64,000 nucleotides of DNA from Streptomyces sp. NBC_00557 (GCF_036345995.1 NZ_CP107796.1:1736001-1800000); one strand, 5' to 3'; shown: positions 9,405-18,469, counted from the first letter of the stretch. The notes: generated from the sequence alone by a model not told the origin. Program-made: numbers and translations.

Positions 9405-10405
9405 CGGGTGCCCCGCTCGGTGTACGCGGCCAGCGCGGCGGCCTGGTCCCTGGTGACGATCTGCGGGCCGGTCAGCACCGGCCTGCCCCCGCCGAGGACG
9501 TCGCCGTTGTACTTGTAGGCCCACAGCAGGTCGACCGCCTCGTAGCCCTGGAGATACGGCTGCTGGTCCACGGCGAAGCCGAGGGTGCCGTTCTTCAGCT
9601 CGGCGGCGACCTGGGCGTTGAGGTCGAAGGTGTCGATCTCGGCCTTGCTGCCCGCGTCGTTCCTCGCCTTCACGGCGGTGTCGGCGTAGGGGGCGCCGAG
9701 GGTGACGACGGCGTCGACGGAGTGGTCGGCCTGGAGCTTGGCCTCGACGGCGGACTGGACGTCGGGCATGTTCGTGCCGTTGACGTAGAGCTTCTGGAGC
9801 GTGCCGTGGAAGGTCCTGGCGACGCCGGCGCAGCGCTGCTCGTGGCCGACGTTGCCCTGCTCGTGCAGCACGCACAGGGCCTTCTTCCTCCCGCGCCTGT
9901 CCAGCTCCTCGCCGACGGCCTCGCCGGCGATCGTCTCGTCCTGCCCGATGTGGGCGAGGGCGCCGAAGGCCTTGGACTCCTCCGAACCGGAGTTCACTGT
10001 GATGACCGGGATGCCGGCCTTCTCGGCGCGGGCCACGGCGGCCTTCATGGCGTCGGGCTTGGCGAGCGTGACGATGATGCCGTCGACCTTCTTGTCCACC
10101 GCCGCGTCCACCAGCTGGGCCTGCTGCTGGGCCTGGTCGTCGTGCGAGTAGAGGAAGTTGATGTTGTCCTTCACGGCGGCCTGCCGGGCGCCGCTTTGCA
10201 CGATGTCCCAGAAGGTGTCGCCGTCTCCCGAGTGGGTGATCATCGCGAAGGTCCAGCGCGGGGTGTTCACCGCCGCCCTCCCCTGGGCCGCGGCGGCCTT
10301 GCGGGCGTCCTCGGCCCGCTTGCCCCCGGTGCTGCTGCACGCTGCCAGAGACAGCGAAAGTGCCCCGGTCAGCGCGATGACTGCCCAGGTCCGAAACCGT
10401 GCCAC
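9401..10405 (-). CDS. Sugar ABC importer substrate-binding lipoprotein
   Basis: This 334-residue periplasmic-binding-protein type I (RbsB-like) lipoprotein has a signal peptide ending in the lipobox LAAC with Cys23 as the lipid anchor. Typical family sequences are ITHSGDGDTFWDIVQSGA, DGIIVTLAKPD and GIPVITVNSG. It is the first gene of the importer operon. The neighbouring Gfo/Idh/MocA dehydrogenase and ROK kinase suggest a sugar, inositol or similar polyol as ligand, but the sequence alone does not decide. A palindromic GntR-type site lies about 140 bp upstream. Confidence 0.92.
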   Translation of the reverse strand: MARFRTWAVIALTGALSLSLAACSSTGGKRAEDARKAAAAQGRAAVNTPRWTFAMITHSGDGDTFWDIVQSGARQAAVKDNINFLYSHDDQAQQQAQLVDAAVDKKVDGIIVTLAKPDAMKAAVARAEKAGIPVITVNSGSEESKAFGALAHIGQDETIAGEAVGEELDRRGRKKALCVLHEQGNVGHEQRCAGVARTFHGTLQKLYVNGTNMPDVQSAVEAKLQADHSVDAVVTLGAPYADTAVKARNDAGSKAEIDTFDLNAQVAAELKNGTLGFAVDQQPYLQGYEAVDLLWAYKYNGDVLGGGRPVLTGPQIVTRDQAAALAAYTERGTR

Positions 10406-10544
10406 GAGGCGATGCCCCTTCTTGCCGTGTCCGTCTTGCTGTGTTCGTACGTGCGCAAGGGCCGGCGATCAGCTCGGCGGCCCCAAATGCATCAGTATCA
10501 AACACCGGTCACACTCATGACACGGCGGGGAGCGGAGGCCCGTT

Positions 10545-10559
10545 CGATTGTCCGGACAT
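10545..10559. promoter_or_regulatory. Putative GntR operator upstream of ABC importer
   Basis: The 15-mer CGATTGTCCGGACAT, with the 10-bp perfect palindrome TGTCCGGACA at 10549-10558, is repeated exactly at 11393-11407. It lies about 140 bp ahead of the importer binding-protein gene and just past the end of the GntR gene, and is the most likely binding site of that regulator. Confidence 0.65.
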
Positions 10560-10581
10560 TGCGACGAATCCGGGCCCGCGA

Positions 10582-11346
10582 TCAGGACCGTACGAGCAGC
10601 TGGAACTCGAAGGAGTAGCGCGTGGGGCGGTAGACGTGGTCGCCGAACTCGACCGCCCGGCCGGTGTCGTCGAAGGTGGTGCGCTGCATGGTGAGCAGCG
10701 GCGCGCCCTCGGCCTCGGCGAGCCGCTCGGCCTCGGCGGCGGTGGCGCCGCGGGCGCCGATGGACTGGCGGGCGCTGTGCAGGGTGATCCCGGCGGAGCG
10801 CATCAGCCGGTACAGGCCGGTGGCCTCCAGCTGGTCGGTCTCCATCTCGAGCAGGCCGGTCGGGAGATGGTTGATCAGGTACGCCATGGGCTCGCCGTGC
10901 GCGAGGCGCAGCCGCTCGACGCGGTGCACCTCGCCGCCCTCGGGCACGCCGAGCGCGGCGGCGACCGCGGCGGAGGCCGGCACGAGGGTGTTGACCAGCA
11001 CCTTGGTCGCGGGACGCTGACCGGCCGCCTCCAGGTCGTCGTAGAGGCTGCTCAGCTCCAGCGGGCGCTTGACCTGGCTGTGCACCACCTGCGTGCCGAC
11101 GCCTCGGCGGCGCACCAGGAGACCCTTGTCGACCAGGGACTGGATCGCCTGGCGGACGGTCGGCCGGGACAGGCCGAGCCGTGCGGCCAGCTCGATCTCG
11201 TTGCCGAGCAGGCTGCCCGGAGTGAGGGCGCCGTGCTCGATGGCCGCCTCCAGCTGCTGGGAGAGCTGGAAGTACAGCGGCACCGGGGAGCTACGGTCCA
11301 CATGGAGGTCGAGCGACACGGTGGGGTCCACATCTGGTTTCGGCAC
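10582..11346 (-). CDS. GntR-family (HutC/UTRA) transcriptional regulator
   Basis: This 254-residue regulator has an N-terminal winged helix (about residues 25-90; NEIELAARLGLSRPTVRQAI then the wing RRRGVGTQV) and a C-terminal UTRA ligand domain (about 105-250), placing it in the HutC subfamily. Start choice: GTG at 11346, giving VPKPDVDPTVSLDLHVDR, because upstream codons run into the intergenic palindrome. It sits between the importer operon it probably controls and a divergent dehydrogenase gene, with identical 15-bp sites on both sides. The ligand is likely a phosphorylated sugar or the imported substrate. Confidence 0.9.
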   Translation of the reverse strand: MPKPDVDPTVSLDLHVDRSSPVPLYFQLSQQLEAAIEHGALTPGSLLGNEIELAARLGLSRPTVRQAIQSLVDKGLLVRRRGVGTQVVHSQVKRPLELSSLYDDLEAAGQRPATKVLVNTLVPASAAVAAALGVPEGGEVHRVERLRLAHGEPMAYLINHLPTGLLEMETDQLEATGLYRLMRSAGITLHSARQSIGARGATAAEAERLAEAEGAPLLTMQRTTFDDTGRAVEFGDHVYRPTRYSFEFQLLVRS

Positions 11347-11392
11347 GGCCCGAGCGTAGCCCCGTGGCCGGTTGACGGGAAGTCGTGAAGTC

Positions 11393-11407
11393 CGATTGTC
11401 CGGACAT
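11393..11407. promoter_or_regulatory. Putative GntR operator, divergent promoter region
   Basis: Second exact copy of CGATTGTCCGGACAT (palindrome TGTCCGGACA at 11397-11406) in the 102-bp region between the divergent GntR and dehydrogenase genes. A TTGACA at 11413-11418, directly downstream, may be a -35 element for the dehydrogenase, which would put the operator against the promoter. Confidence 0.65.
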
Positions 11408-11448
11408 ACGCATTGACAGGGTACGGGGTCCGACCGCACTTTGTTTCC

Positions 11449-12471
11449 ATGCGCATCGGGGTCATCGGTACGGGCCGCATCGGCACCCTTCACGCGAGAA
11501 CGCTCAGCCGGCACCGCGACGTCGGATCGCTGATCCTGACGGACGCGGATCCCGCACGGGCGCAGGGCCTGGCGCACCGGCTGGGCGAGACGGCGGCGCC
11601 GGGGGTGGACGAGATCTTCACCTGGGGCGTGGACGCCGTGGTGATCACGACGGCCACGTCGGCCCACGCCGAGCTGATCGGCCGGGCGGCACGGTCGGGC
11701 CTGCCGGTGTTCTGCGAGAAGCCGATCGCGCTCGACCTGCCGGGCACGCTGCAGGCGATCGCCGAGGTCGAGGCGGCGGGAACGATCCTGCAGATGGGGT
11801 TCCAGCGGCGTTTCGACGCGGGATACGCCGGCGCCCGCGAGGCCGTGCGCTCGGGACGGCTTGGCCGGCTGCACACCGTGCGCGCGCTGACGTGCGACCA
11901 GTCCCCTCCCCCGCCAGAGTGGCTGCCGCTGTCCGGCGGGCTGTTCCGGGACACGCTGATCCACGACTTCGACGTGCTGCGGTGGGTGACGGGCCGTGAG
12001 GTGACCGACGTCTACGCCACCGGGTCGGACGCCGGGCCCGCGATGTTCCGCGAGGCCGGGGACGTCGACACGGGCGCGGCGCTGCTCACGCTGGACGACG
12101 GCACACTCGCCACGGCCACGGCGACCCGGCTGAACGGCGCCGGGTACGACGTGCGCATGGAGCTGGCCGGGGAGCGGGACACGGTCGTGGTGGGCCTGGA
12201 CGACCGTACGCCGCTGGCGTCCACCGAGCCGACCGGGCCACCGCCCGCGGACAAGCCGTGGCCGGGCTTCCTGGAGCGGTTCGGCCCCGCGTACGAGGCC
12301 GAACTGAACGCCTTCGTGGACGTGATCCGCGGCGAGCGCCCCAACCCGTGCGACGGCCACGAGGCCCTTCAGGCGCTCCGCGTGGCGGAGGCCTGCGAGA
12401 TCTCCCGCCGGGAGCGGCGCCCGGTGGCCCTGGCGGAGATCCCGGACGGGACACGGACGGCCGGCGGCTGA
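11449..12471 (+). CDS. Gfo/Idh/MocA-family NAD(P)-dependent dehydrogenase
   Basis: The 340-residue enzyme has an N-terminal Rossmann fold beginning GVIGTGRIGTLHA, the family EKP motif in FCEKPIALDL (about residue 90), and the catalytic region DTLIHDFDVLRW. These resemble inositol 2-dehydrogenase (IolG) and related sugar dehydrogenases. ATG 11449 is chosen because the Rossmann strand starts right there; a TTG further up would add 12 unrelated residues. It is divergent from the GntR gene and shares its operator, so it probably oxidises the substrate brought in by the ABC importer. Confidence 0.9.
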   Translation: MRIGVIGTGRIGTLHARTLSRHRDVGSLILTDADPARAQGLAHRLGETAAPGVDEIFTWGVDAVVITTATSAHAELIGRAARSGLPVFCEKPIALDLPGTLQAIAEVEAAGTILQMGFQRRFDAGYAGAREAVRSGRLGRLHTVRALTCDQSPPPPEWLPLSGGLFRDTLIHDFDVLRWVTGREVTDVYATGSDAGPAMFREAGDVDTGAALLTLDDGTLATATATRLNGAGYDVRMELAGERDTVVVGLDDRTPLASTEPTGPPPADKPWPGFLERFGPAYEAELNAFVDVIRGERPNPCDGHEALQALRVAEACEISRRERRPVALAEIPDGTRTAGG

Positions 12472-12558
12472 CCGGCTCCCGCGGGGCCGGCCGCCGACCG
12501 GGTGGGTGTCTGGCGGCTGACCGGTGAGGTCATCCGCCGGTGCGCCCGGACCGTCGGC

Positions 12559-13743
12559 CTACCAGCGCACCGGCAGGGTGCGGACGCCTCTCATCAGCAG
12601 GCCGGGGAGCCATTCGCCGGGCGGGCCGTCGAGGGCGAGGGCGGGGGCGCGGCGCAGGAGGGTGCCGATGGCCGTGCGGCCCTCCAGGCGGGCCAGGGGT
12701 GCGCCCAGGCAGTAGTGGATGCCGTGGCCGAAGCCGAGGTGGCCGCGGGTGTCGCGGCGGATGTCGAAGCGGTCGGGTTCGGCGTAGCGCGCGCCGTCCC
12801 GTCCGGCGGCGGCGAGGCCGATCACGACATGGTCTCCCTGCTCGATGGCCGCTCCGCCGACCTCCAGCGGCTCGGCGGCGAACCGGTAGGTGGCGCTGTG
12901 CACCGGGCCCTCGTAGCGCAGCATCTCCTCGACGGCGCCGTCCAGGAGGCTCATGTCGGCGCGGAGCGCGGCGAGTTGGCCGGGGTGGGTGAGCAGGGCG
13001 TGGACGCCGTTGCCGATGAGGTTGACGGTGGTCTCGTGGCCCGCGACCAGCAGCAGGAAGGCCATGCCGCGCAGCTCCTGCGCAGAGAGCCGGTCGCCGT
13101 CCTCGGCGGTGGTGCGGATCAGATCGCTGAGCAGGTCGCCGGTGGGGCCGGAGGCGCGCTTGTCCTCGATCAGCTCGGTGAGGTACGCGCCGAGGCGGAC
13201 GACCGCCTCGTACCCCGTCTGCTCGGTGGTCGGGGCGACCACCTCCGTGGACGTCTTGCGGAACTCCTCGCGGTCCATGCCGGGGACGCCGAGGAGTTCG
13301 CAGATGACGGTGATGGGCAGCGGGTAGGCGAGCGAGGCGATGAGGTCGGCGCGGCCGGCCGGGAGCATCTCGTCCAGCAGTTCGTCGGTGATCTGCTGGA
13401 CGCGCGGGCGCAGTTGCTCCACCCGGCGCATCGTGAACGCCCGCGCGACCAGACCGCGCAGCCGGGTGTGCTGGGGCGGATCGGTGGCCAGCAGATGCCG
13501 GCCGATCATCTCCTGGTCCATCACGGTCACGCCGATCCTGCTCGCGTCCTTGGCCAGCCGGGTGTCGGCGAGGGCCGCCCGCGCCTCCGCGTACCCCACG
13601 ATCAGCCAGGACGCGTCCTGCCAGCCCGGCAGCCGGACCCGGTGCACGGGGCCCTGCTCGCGGAGCCGGGCGTACACCGGATGCGGATCCGTGCGCAGCG
13701 CCTCCTCGAACTCCCCCAGTTCGACCACGTGTTGCCCGTCCAT
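12559..13743 (-). CDS. Cytochrome P450 (CYP107-like)
   Basis: This 394-residue soluble bacterial P450 has the I-helix oxygen-activation motif AGHETT (about residue 232), the K-helix ExxR in EEMLRYEGP, and the heme loop FGHGIHYCLGAPLARLE with the axial Cys near 345. The ATG at 13743 follows GGAAGGGGAG. No ferredoxin gene lies beside it, so redox partners must come from elsewhere. It does not belong to a visible biosynthetic cluster. CYP107 is a guess from overall resemblance and the substrate is unknown. Confidence 0.93.
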   Translation of the reverse strand: MDGQHVVELGEFEEALRTDPHPVYARLREQGPVHRVRLPGWQDASWLIVGYAEARAALADTRLAKDASRIGVTVMDQEMIGRHLLATDPPQHTRLRGLVARAFTMRRVEQLRPRVQQITDELLDEMLPAGRADLIASLAYPLPITVICELLGVPGMDREEFRKTSTEVVAPTTEQTGYEAVVRLGAYLTELIEDKRASGPTGDLLSDLIRTTAEDGDRLSAQELRGMAFLLLVAGHETTVNLIGNGVHALLTHPGQLAALRADMSLLDGAVEEMLRYEGPVHSATYRFAAEPLEVGGAAIEQGDHVVIGLAAAGRDGARYAEPDRFDIRRDTRGHLGFGHGIHYCLGAPLARLEGRTAIGTLLRRAPALALDGPPGEWLPGLLMRGVRTLPVRW

Positions 13744-13923
13744 CGCTCCCCTTCCGGACGCCCCCGGGGCCCACCGGGCTCCTCCCGGTACCACGACAAC
13801 GCACGGCGCCCGGGCTTGGTGCCCGCCACGGCCGAGAAGCGCGATCCACGCTCACGAACGTGCAGACGGCGTGTGCCCGGTTAACTCCCCGAGAACTCAT
13901 GGGACGTGCCGGAAAACTCCCCA

Positions 13924-13938
13924 TGATTGTCATTGACA
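13924..13938. promoter_or_regulatory. Possible Fur/Zur-like 7-1-7 box
   Basis: TGATTGTCATTGACA matches 11 of 15 positions of the generic Fur-family box TGATAATNATTATCA and lies 32 bp before the RNase start. A chance match cannot be excluded. Confidence 0.3.
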
Positions 13939-13969
13939 TGCCACCTTCTACGCGCGTCATCATGAGGCC

Positions 13970-14356
13970 ATGAGATTCCCCCCACACATCACGCGTGTCG
14001 GCGCCGCAGCCGCCGTCCTGTCCGCTCTCCTCGTCGGCGGCACCGTCGGCGCCACCCCGGCGTCCGCCGCGGTCGGCAGCGTCTGCTACAGCGACCTGCC
14101 CTCCCAGGCGTACGACACCCTGGACCTGATCGACCAGGGCGGCCCCTTCCCGTACTCGCAGGACGGCACCGTCTTCTCCAACCGCGAAGGCGTCCTGCCG
14201 AGCGAGCCCAGCGGGTACTACCACGAGTACACGGTGATCACGCCCGGCTCCTCCACCCGCGGCGCGCGCCGCATCGTCGCCGGTGAGCAGTACCAGGAGG
14301 ACTACTACACCTCCGACCACTACGCCACGTTCGACCTCATCGACTTCGGTTGCTGA
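13970..14356 (+). CDS. Secreted guanyl-specific ribonuclease (RNase Sa family)
   Basis: The 128-residue protein has a signal peptide (cleavage likely at ASA/A, about residue 34) and a mature domain of about 94 residues that closely matches RNase Sa of S. aureofaciens: VCYSDLP, PFPYSQDG, GYYHEYTVITPG (catalytic Glu), TRGARRI (catalytic Arg) and DHYATFDLID (catalytic His). Cys residues near the mature N-terminus and at the last position match the conserved disulphide. It cleaves single-stranded RNA after guanosine outside the cell. No barstar-like inhibitor gene is adjacent; RNase Sa producers usually encode one somewhere. Confidence 0.95.
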   Translation: MRFPPHITRVGAAAAVLSALLVGGTVGATPASAAVGSVCYSDLPSQAYDTLDLIDQGGPFPYSQDGTVFSNREGVLPSEPSGYYHEYTVITPGSSTRGARRIVAGEQYQEDYYTSDHYATFDLIDFGC

Positions 14357-14385
14357 GGTCCGGCATCCCGACAGGACGACCCCGC

Positions 14386-14414
14386 GTGCGCGTGCCCTGA
14401 CAGGGCACGCGCAC
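14386..14414. terminator. Intrinsic terminator between RNase and phosphoketolase
   Basis: Perfect 13-bp stem (14386-14398 with 14402-14414) and 3-nt loop, between two convergent genes, so it can serve both strands. Confidence 0.8.
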
Positions 14415-14445
14415 CCGCGTTCCGGGCCGGCCGGCTCACCGGCGC

Positions 14446-16830
14446 TCAGCCGTCCCAGGTCCAGTCGGCGACCTCGGGCAGGTCCATGCCGTGCTCGCGG
14501 ATCCAGACGTGGTGCCGCTGGCGGGCGTCCTCCATCCGCTGGCGTACGGCGGCGGCGCGGACCGCCAGGCCGGGGACGCGGTCGATGACGTCCATGACCA
14601 GTCGGTAGCGGTCGAGGTCGTTGCGGACCACCATGTCGAACGGCGTCGTCGTGGTGCCGATCTCCTTGTAGCCGCGCACGTGCAGGTGCCTGTGGCCGCT
14701 GCGGCGGTAGGCCAGGCGGTGGATCAGCCACGGGTAGCCGTGGTAGGCGAAGATCACGGGCTTGCCGGCGGTGAACAGGCCGTCGTACTCGAAGTCGCTC
14801 ATCCCGTGCGGGTGTTCCTCACCGGGCAGCAGCCGGGCGATGTCGACGACGTTCACCACCCGCACCGCCAGCTCGGGCAGGTGCCGGCGCAGCAGCTGGG
14901 CGGCGGCCAGCACCTCCTGGGTGGGGACGTCGCCCGCGCAGGCCAGTACGGCGTCCGGTTCCCGGGTGCCGTCCTCGGTGCCGGCCCACTCCCAGATGCC
15001 TGCCCCGCGCGCGCAGTGGACCTTCGCCTCCTCCATGGACAACCAGTCGAAGCAGGGCTGCTTGCCGGCGACGATCACGTTGACGTAGTCCCTGCTGCGC
15101 AGGGCGTGATCGGCGACCGACAGCAGCGTGTTGGCGTCCGGCGGGAGGTAGACCCGCACGGCCTCGGGGCTCTTGTTGAGGATGTGGTCGACGAAGCCCG
15201 GGTCCTGGTGGGAGAAGCCGTTGTGGTCCTGGCGCCACACGTGCGAGGTCAGCAGGTAGTTGAGGGAGGCGATGGGGGCCCGCCAGGGCAGCCGGCGGGT
15301 GGTGCGCAGCCATTTGATGTGCTGGTTGACCATCGAGTCGACGATGTGCACGAACGCCTCGTAGCAGGAGAACAGCCCGTGCCGGCCGGTGAGGAGGTAG
15401 CCCTCCAGCCAGCCCTGGCAGGTGTGTTCGGACAGGATCTCCATCACCCGGCCGTGCCGGTCGAGGTGCTCGTCCACGTCCAGCGTGCCCGCCTGCCAGG
15501 CCTTGCCGCTGGCCGCGTAGACCGCCTGAAGCCGGTTGGAGGCCGTCTCGTCCGGGCCGACGAGCCGGAAGTCGCGCCGGTCCGCGGTGGCGGCCATGAC
15601 GTCCTGGAGCATGTCGCCGAGGACCCGGGTCGGTTCGTGCAGGGTGGCGCCGGGCTTGTCGACCTCGACGGCGTACTTCTCCAGCGGCGGCAGCGGCAGT
15701 TCACGCAGCAGCAGGCCTCCGTTGGCGTGCGGGGTGGCGCCGAGCCGGCTCCTGCCCTCGGGGACGCAGGCCAGCACGTCCGGGCGGGGGGCGCCGTGCT
15801 CGTCGAACAGCTCCTCGGGCCGGTACGAGCGCAGCCACTGCTCCAGCTGCCGCAGGTGCTCGGGGTTGTCGCGGACGGCGGCCAGCGGGACCTGGTGGGC
15901 GCGCCAGGTGCCCTCCACGGGCAGGCCGTCGACCTCGGCCGGGCCGGTCCAGCCCTTCGGGGTGCGCAGCACGATCACCGGCCAGCGCGGCCGCTCGGTC
16001 GCGCCGTCCTCCCGGGCGGCGCGCTGGATCGCCGCGATGCGGTCCAGCGCGGTGTCCATCGCCCCCGCCATCGCCCGGTGCACGGCCGCGGGGTCGTCGC
16101 CGGTGACGTGGACGGGGTCGTGGCCGTAGCCGCGCAGCAGGTCGTCGAGTTCGCCCTCCGGGATCCGGGCCAGCACGGCCGGGTTGGCGATCTTGTAGCC
16201 GTTCAGGTGCAGGATCGGCAGCACCGCGCCGTCGCGGACCGGATCGAGGAACTTGTTCGAGTGCCAGGAGGCGGCCAGCGGCCCCGTCTCGGCCTCCCCG
16301 TCGCCGATCACGCAGGCCACCAGCAGGCCGGGGTTGTCCAGGGCGGCGCCGTAGGCGTGGGAGAGCGCGTAGCCCAGCTCGCCGCCCTCGTGGATCGAGC
16401 CCGGCGTCTCCGGAGCGACATGGCTGGGCACCCCGCCGGGGAACGAGAACTGCTTGAACAGCCGGGCCATGCCGGCGGCGTCCCGGGTGATGTCGGGGTA
16501 CGTCTCGGTGTACGAGCCCTCCAGCCAGGAGTTGGCCAGCACGGCCGGGCCTCCGTGGCCGGGTCCCCACACGCACAGCGCCTCCAGGCCGCGGGCCTTG
16601 ATCACCCGGTTGAGGTGGGTGTGCACGAGGTTCAGGCCCGGAGAGGTGCCCCAGTGGCCCAGCAGACGCGGCTTGACGTGCTCGGGCCGCAGCGGCTCGG
16701 TCAGCAGGGGGTTGGCCATCAGGTAGATCTGGCCGACGGACAGGTAGTTCGCCGCGCGCCAGTGCGCGTCCAGCGCCCTCAGCTCGTCCTGCTCCAGCCG
16801 TGCGGGCACCTGCTGCGTGTCGGCGGACAT
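14446..16830 (-). CDS. xfp: Phosphoketolase (xylulose-5-P/fructose-6-P)
   Basis: This 794-residue thiamine-diphosphate enzyme splits xylulose 5-phosphate (and often fructose 6-phosphate) with phosphate into acetyl phosphate and a sugar phosphate. Family sequences run through the protein: [60 protein letters not shown] and [10 protein letters not shown]. Length is normal for the family. Its usual partner acetate kinase or phosphotransacetylase is not in the window. The ATG follows AGGAA. Immediately upstream lies the decayed-gene patch. Confidence 0.96.
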   Translation of the reverse strand: MSADTQQVPARLEQDELRALDAHWRAANYLSVGQIYLMANPLLTEPLRPEHVKPRLLGHWGTSPGLNLVHTHLNRVIKARGLEALCVWGPGHGGPAVLANSWLEGSYTETYPDITRDAAGMARLFKQFSFPGGVPSHVAPETPGSIHEGGELGYALSHAYGAALDNPGLLVACVIGDGEAETGPLAASWHSNKFLDPVRDGAVLPILHLNGYKIANPAVLARIPEGELDDLLRGYGHDPVHVTGDDPAAVHRAMAGAMDTALDRIAAIQRAAREDGATERPRWPVIVLRTPKGWTGPAEVDGLPVEGTWRAHQVPLAAVRDNPEHLRQLEQWLRSYRPEELFDEHGAPRPDVLACVPEGRSRLGATPHANGGLLLRELPLPPLEKYAVEVDKPGATLHEPTRVLGDMLQDVMAATADRRDFRLVGPDETASNRLQAVYAASGKAWQAGTLDVDEHLDRHGRVMEILSEHTCQGWLEGYLLTGRHGLFSCYEAFVHIVDSMVNQHIKWLRTTRRLPWRAPIASLNYLLTSHVWRQDHNGFSHQDPGFVDHILNKSPEAVRVYLPPDANTLLSVADHALRSRDYVNVIVAGKQPCFDWLSMEEAKVHCARGAGIWEWAGTEDGTREPDAVLACAGDVPTQEVLAAAQLLRRHLPELAVRVVNVVDIARLLPGEEHPHGMSDFEYDGLFTAGKPVIFAYHGYPWLIHRLAYRRSGHRHLHVRGYKEIGTTTTPFDMVVRNDLDRYRLVMDVIDRVPGLAVRAAAVRQRMEDARQRHHVWIREHGMDLPEVADWTWDG

Positions 16831-17041
16831 CGGGGTTCCTTTCCGTGTCGGGGCAGCGGTCGGGTGTCGTGCGCGGGGTTGCCCTCTCCACCCTCCGCCG
16901 CAGCGCCGGGTGCCCGACAGGGCCGTTCGGGTCACACCCGCCGACGGCATCCGGTGCCGTCCGGCCCGGATCGGGTGCGGGGCCGCGCGGCGCCGGCGCC
17001 GGCCGGGGGCCCGTACCGCGTCGACGGCCTCTGGGCGCCGG

Positions 17042-17207
17042 GCACGGGCAGGGCGGCGACCCTCCCCCGGCCGCAGCGCCGAGACCGTCTACGGCGGCCA
17101 AGTGGGAGGCCATGGCCGGCGACCTGCTCCTCGTGCCGCCCGCCCGGCACAGCGTGCAGGCCCTGGAGGACTCCGCCGTCCTGCTGACGGTCGCCAAGCC
17201 CCGCTGA
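17042..17207 (+). pseudogene. Cupin-domain protein remnant
   Basis: Two pieces of one cupin family are visible in different frames. At 17069-17098 one frame reads [10 protein letters not shown], a typical N-terminal motif; from 17100 another frame reads KWEAMAGDLLLVPPARHSV and ends DSAVLLTVAKPR at a stop codon. The middle of the barrel is missing between them, consistent with an internal deletion plus frameshift. Intact relatives are about 100 residues long. It is not expected to make a functional protein. Confidence 0.65.
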
Positions 17208-17221
17208 CCCGCCCCGGCCGC

Positions 17222-17330
17222 CCGCACACGGGGGTCGTCGGCCCGCGAGCCGAGCACCACCGGGAACGTCAGCAGGTGCAGGGTGTCGAGGAGCCTGAGG
17301 TCGATCAGGGAGCGGACGAGGGCGCCGGTC
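17222..17330 (-). pseudogene. RibD_C/dihydrofolate reductase-like fragment
   Basis: The minus strand reads TGALVRSLIDLRLLDTLHLL followed by TFPVVLGS, the conserved C-terminal segment of RibD_C/DHFR-family reductases. No other part of that domain is found around it and no start or proper end exists. It overlaps nothing functional and lies between two other gene relics. Confidence 0.6.
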
Positions 17331-17332
17331 CG

Positions 17333-17484
17333 GTGGTGCGCCGGCTGGAGGAGGCGCCGGAGCCGTTCGACCCGCGGCCGCACTGGGGGAAGGTCTTCGA
17401 GATCCCCTCGGCCGCGCTCCGCGGGCGGTACGCGCGGTTCGACGACTTCGCCTCACTGGTCCGCCGGACGGACCCGGGCGCGGA
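17333..17484 (+). pseudogene. Alditol/sugar lactone oxidase C-terminal fragment
   Basis: The plus strand reads PFDPRPHWGKVFEIPSAAL then GRYARFDDFASLVRRTDPGA, matching the C-terminal end of VAO-type alditol oxidases and sugar-lactone oxidases (PHWGK motif and the DDF...DP segment). The remaining roughly 370 residues of such enzymes are absent. The match stops abruptly near 17484, where the spacer to the AIM24 gene starts. Confidence 0.65.
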
Positions 17485-17529
17485 ATCTGCTGTCACCGTC
17501 TCAGACCCCGCCGCCCGTAACTCATCGGC

Positions 17530-18345
17530 TCAGCCGGCGTGGGTGGAGAACAGTCCGCCCGTCGGGCCCTGCTTGTCGCCGCCCTGGGCCTTCTTCAGCG
17601 CGTTGGCGAGGCTCTCGATGGTGAGGGACTGCAGGATCACCCGGCCGTTGCCCTCCAGGGTGGCCAGGGACAGGCCCTCGCCGCCGAACACGGCGTTCAT
17701 GATCCCCTGGCGGTTGAGGCCGCCGACGCGCTGGACGCCGTACTGGATGCCCTCCTCGAAGGCGACCACACAGCCGGTGTCCACCTCGATGCGGCCGCCG
17801 AAGTCGGCCGGGTTGAGGTCGATGAAGTTGCCCGCGCCGGCGATGATCACCGTGCCGTACCCGGTGAACTTCTCCAGGATGAAGCCCTCGCCGCCGCTCA
17901 TGCCGGTGCGGCCGCCGGCGAAGGCGATGCCGAAGTCGACGGTGGACTCGGCGGCCACGAAGGCGTCCTTCTCGGCGAACCACGCGCGCGTGCCGTCCAG
18001 TTCGAGGGCGCGCATCTCGCCCGGGAGGACGCCCGCGAAGCCGACCGTGCCCTGGCCGCCCTGGGAGGTGAAGTACTGGAACGCCAGCGACTCGCCCGCG
18101 AGCATGCGCTGGCCGACCTGCATGGCGGTGCCCATGGCCTGGCGCAGCAGGCCCCCCATGCCGCCGCCGGAGCCGCCCTGCTGCTGTCCGCCGTTGTTCG
18201 ACGGGCCGGACAGGCGCGTCTCCATGGTCACGTTCGTCGTCTTGAACAGGAACTTTCCGGCCTCGCAGTACACGGTCTGGCCGGGCTGCAGGTTGACGAC
18301 CGCCATCTGCATGGCGTTGCCGACGATCTCTTGCTGAAGGGTCAC
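17530..18345 (-). CDS. AIM24/TIM-barrel-like DUF124 family protein
   Basis: The 271-residue protein belongs to the AIM24 (DUF124) family, seen from the repeated beta-rich segments VNLQPGQTVYCEAGKFLF, LAFQYFTSQG, GEGFILEKFTGYGTVIIAG and VDTGCVVAFEEGIQYGVQRV. A Gly/Gln-rich linker (about residues 48-65, GGQQQGGSGGGMGG) divides the first strand set from the rest. GTG start at 18345 has no clear ribosome site. AIM24 proteins are widespread and associated with membranes in some organisms; the molecular role is unknown. It lies downstream of the allantoin genes but behind a terminator. Confidence 0.85.
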   Translation of the reverse strand: MTLQQEIVGNAMQMAVVNLQPGQTVYCEAGKFLFKTTNVTMETRLSGPSNNGGQQQGGSGGGMGGLLRQAMGTAMQVGQRMLAGESLAFQYFTSQGGQGTVGFAGVLPGEMRALELDGTRAWFAEKDAFVAAESTVDFGIAFAGGRTGMSGGEGFILEKFTGYGTVIIAGAGNFIDLNPADFGGRIEVDTGCVVAFEEGIQYGVQRVGGLNRQGIMNAVFGGEGLSLATLEGNGRVILQSLTIESLANALKKAQGGDKQGPTGGLFSTHAG

Positions 18346-18411
18346 GCGGTGAGAACGCGGGAGCCGGACCCGTAAGTTCCAGCCGCCGGGAATCGGGTCC
18401 GTGCGGGTGAC

Positions 18412-18454
18412 GCGCGGAGCGCCCCGGTGCTGTCCGGGCCGGGGCGCCCCGCGC
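18412..18454. terminator. Terminator downstream of allantoicase
   Basis: A 16-bp stem with one mismatch (18412-18427 with 18439-18454, 11-nt loop) 16 bp past the allantoicase stop. It separates the allantoin operon from the AIM24 gene. Confidence 0.7.
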
Positions 18455-18469
18455 GTGTCAGGGGGCGGG

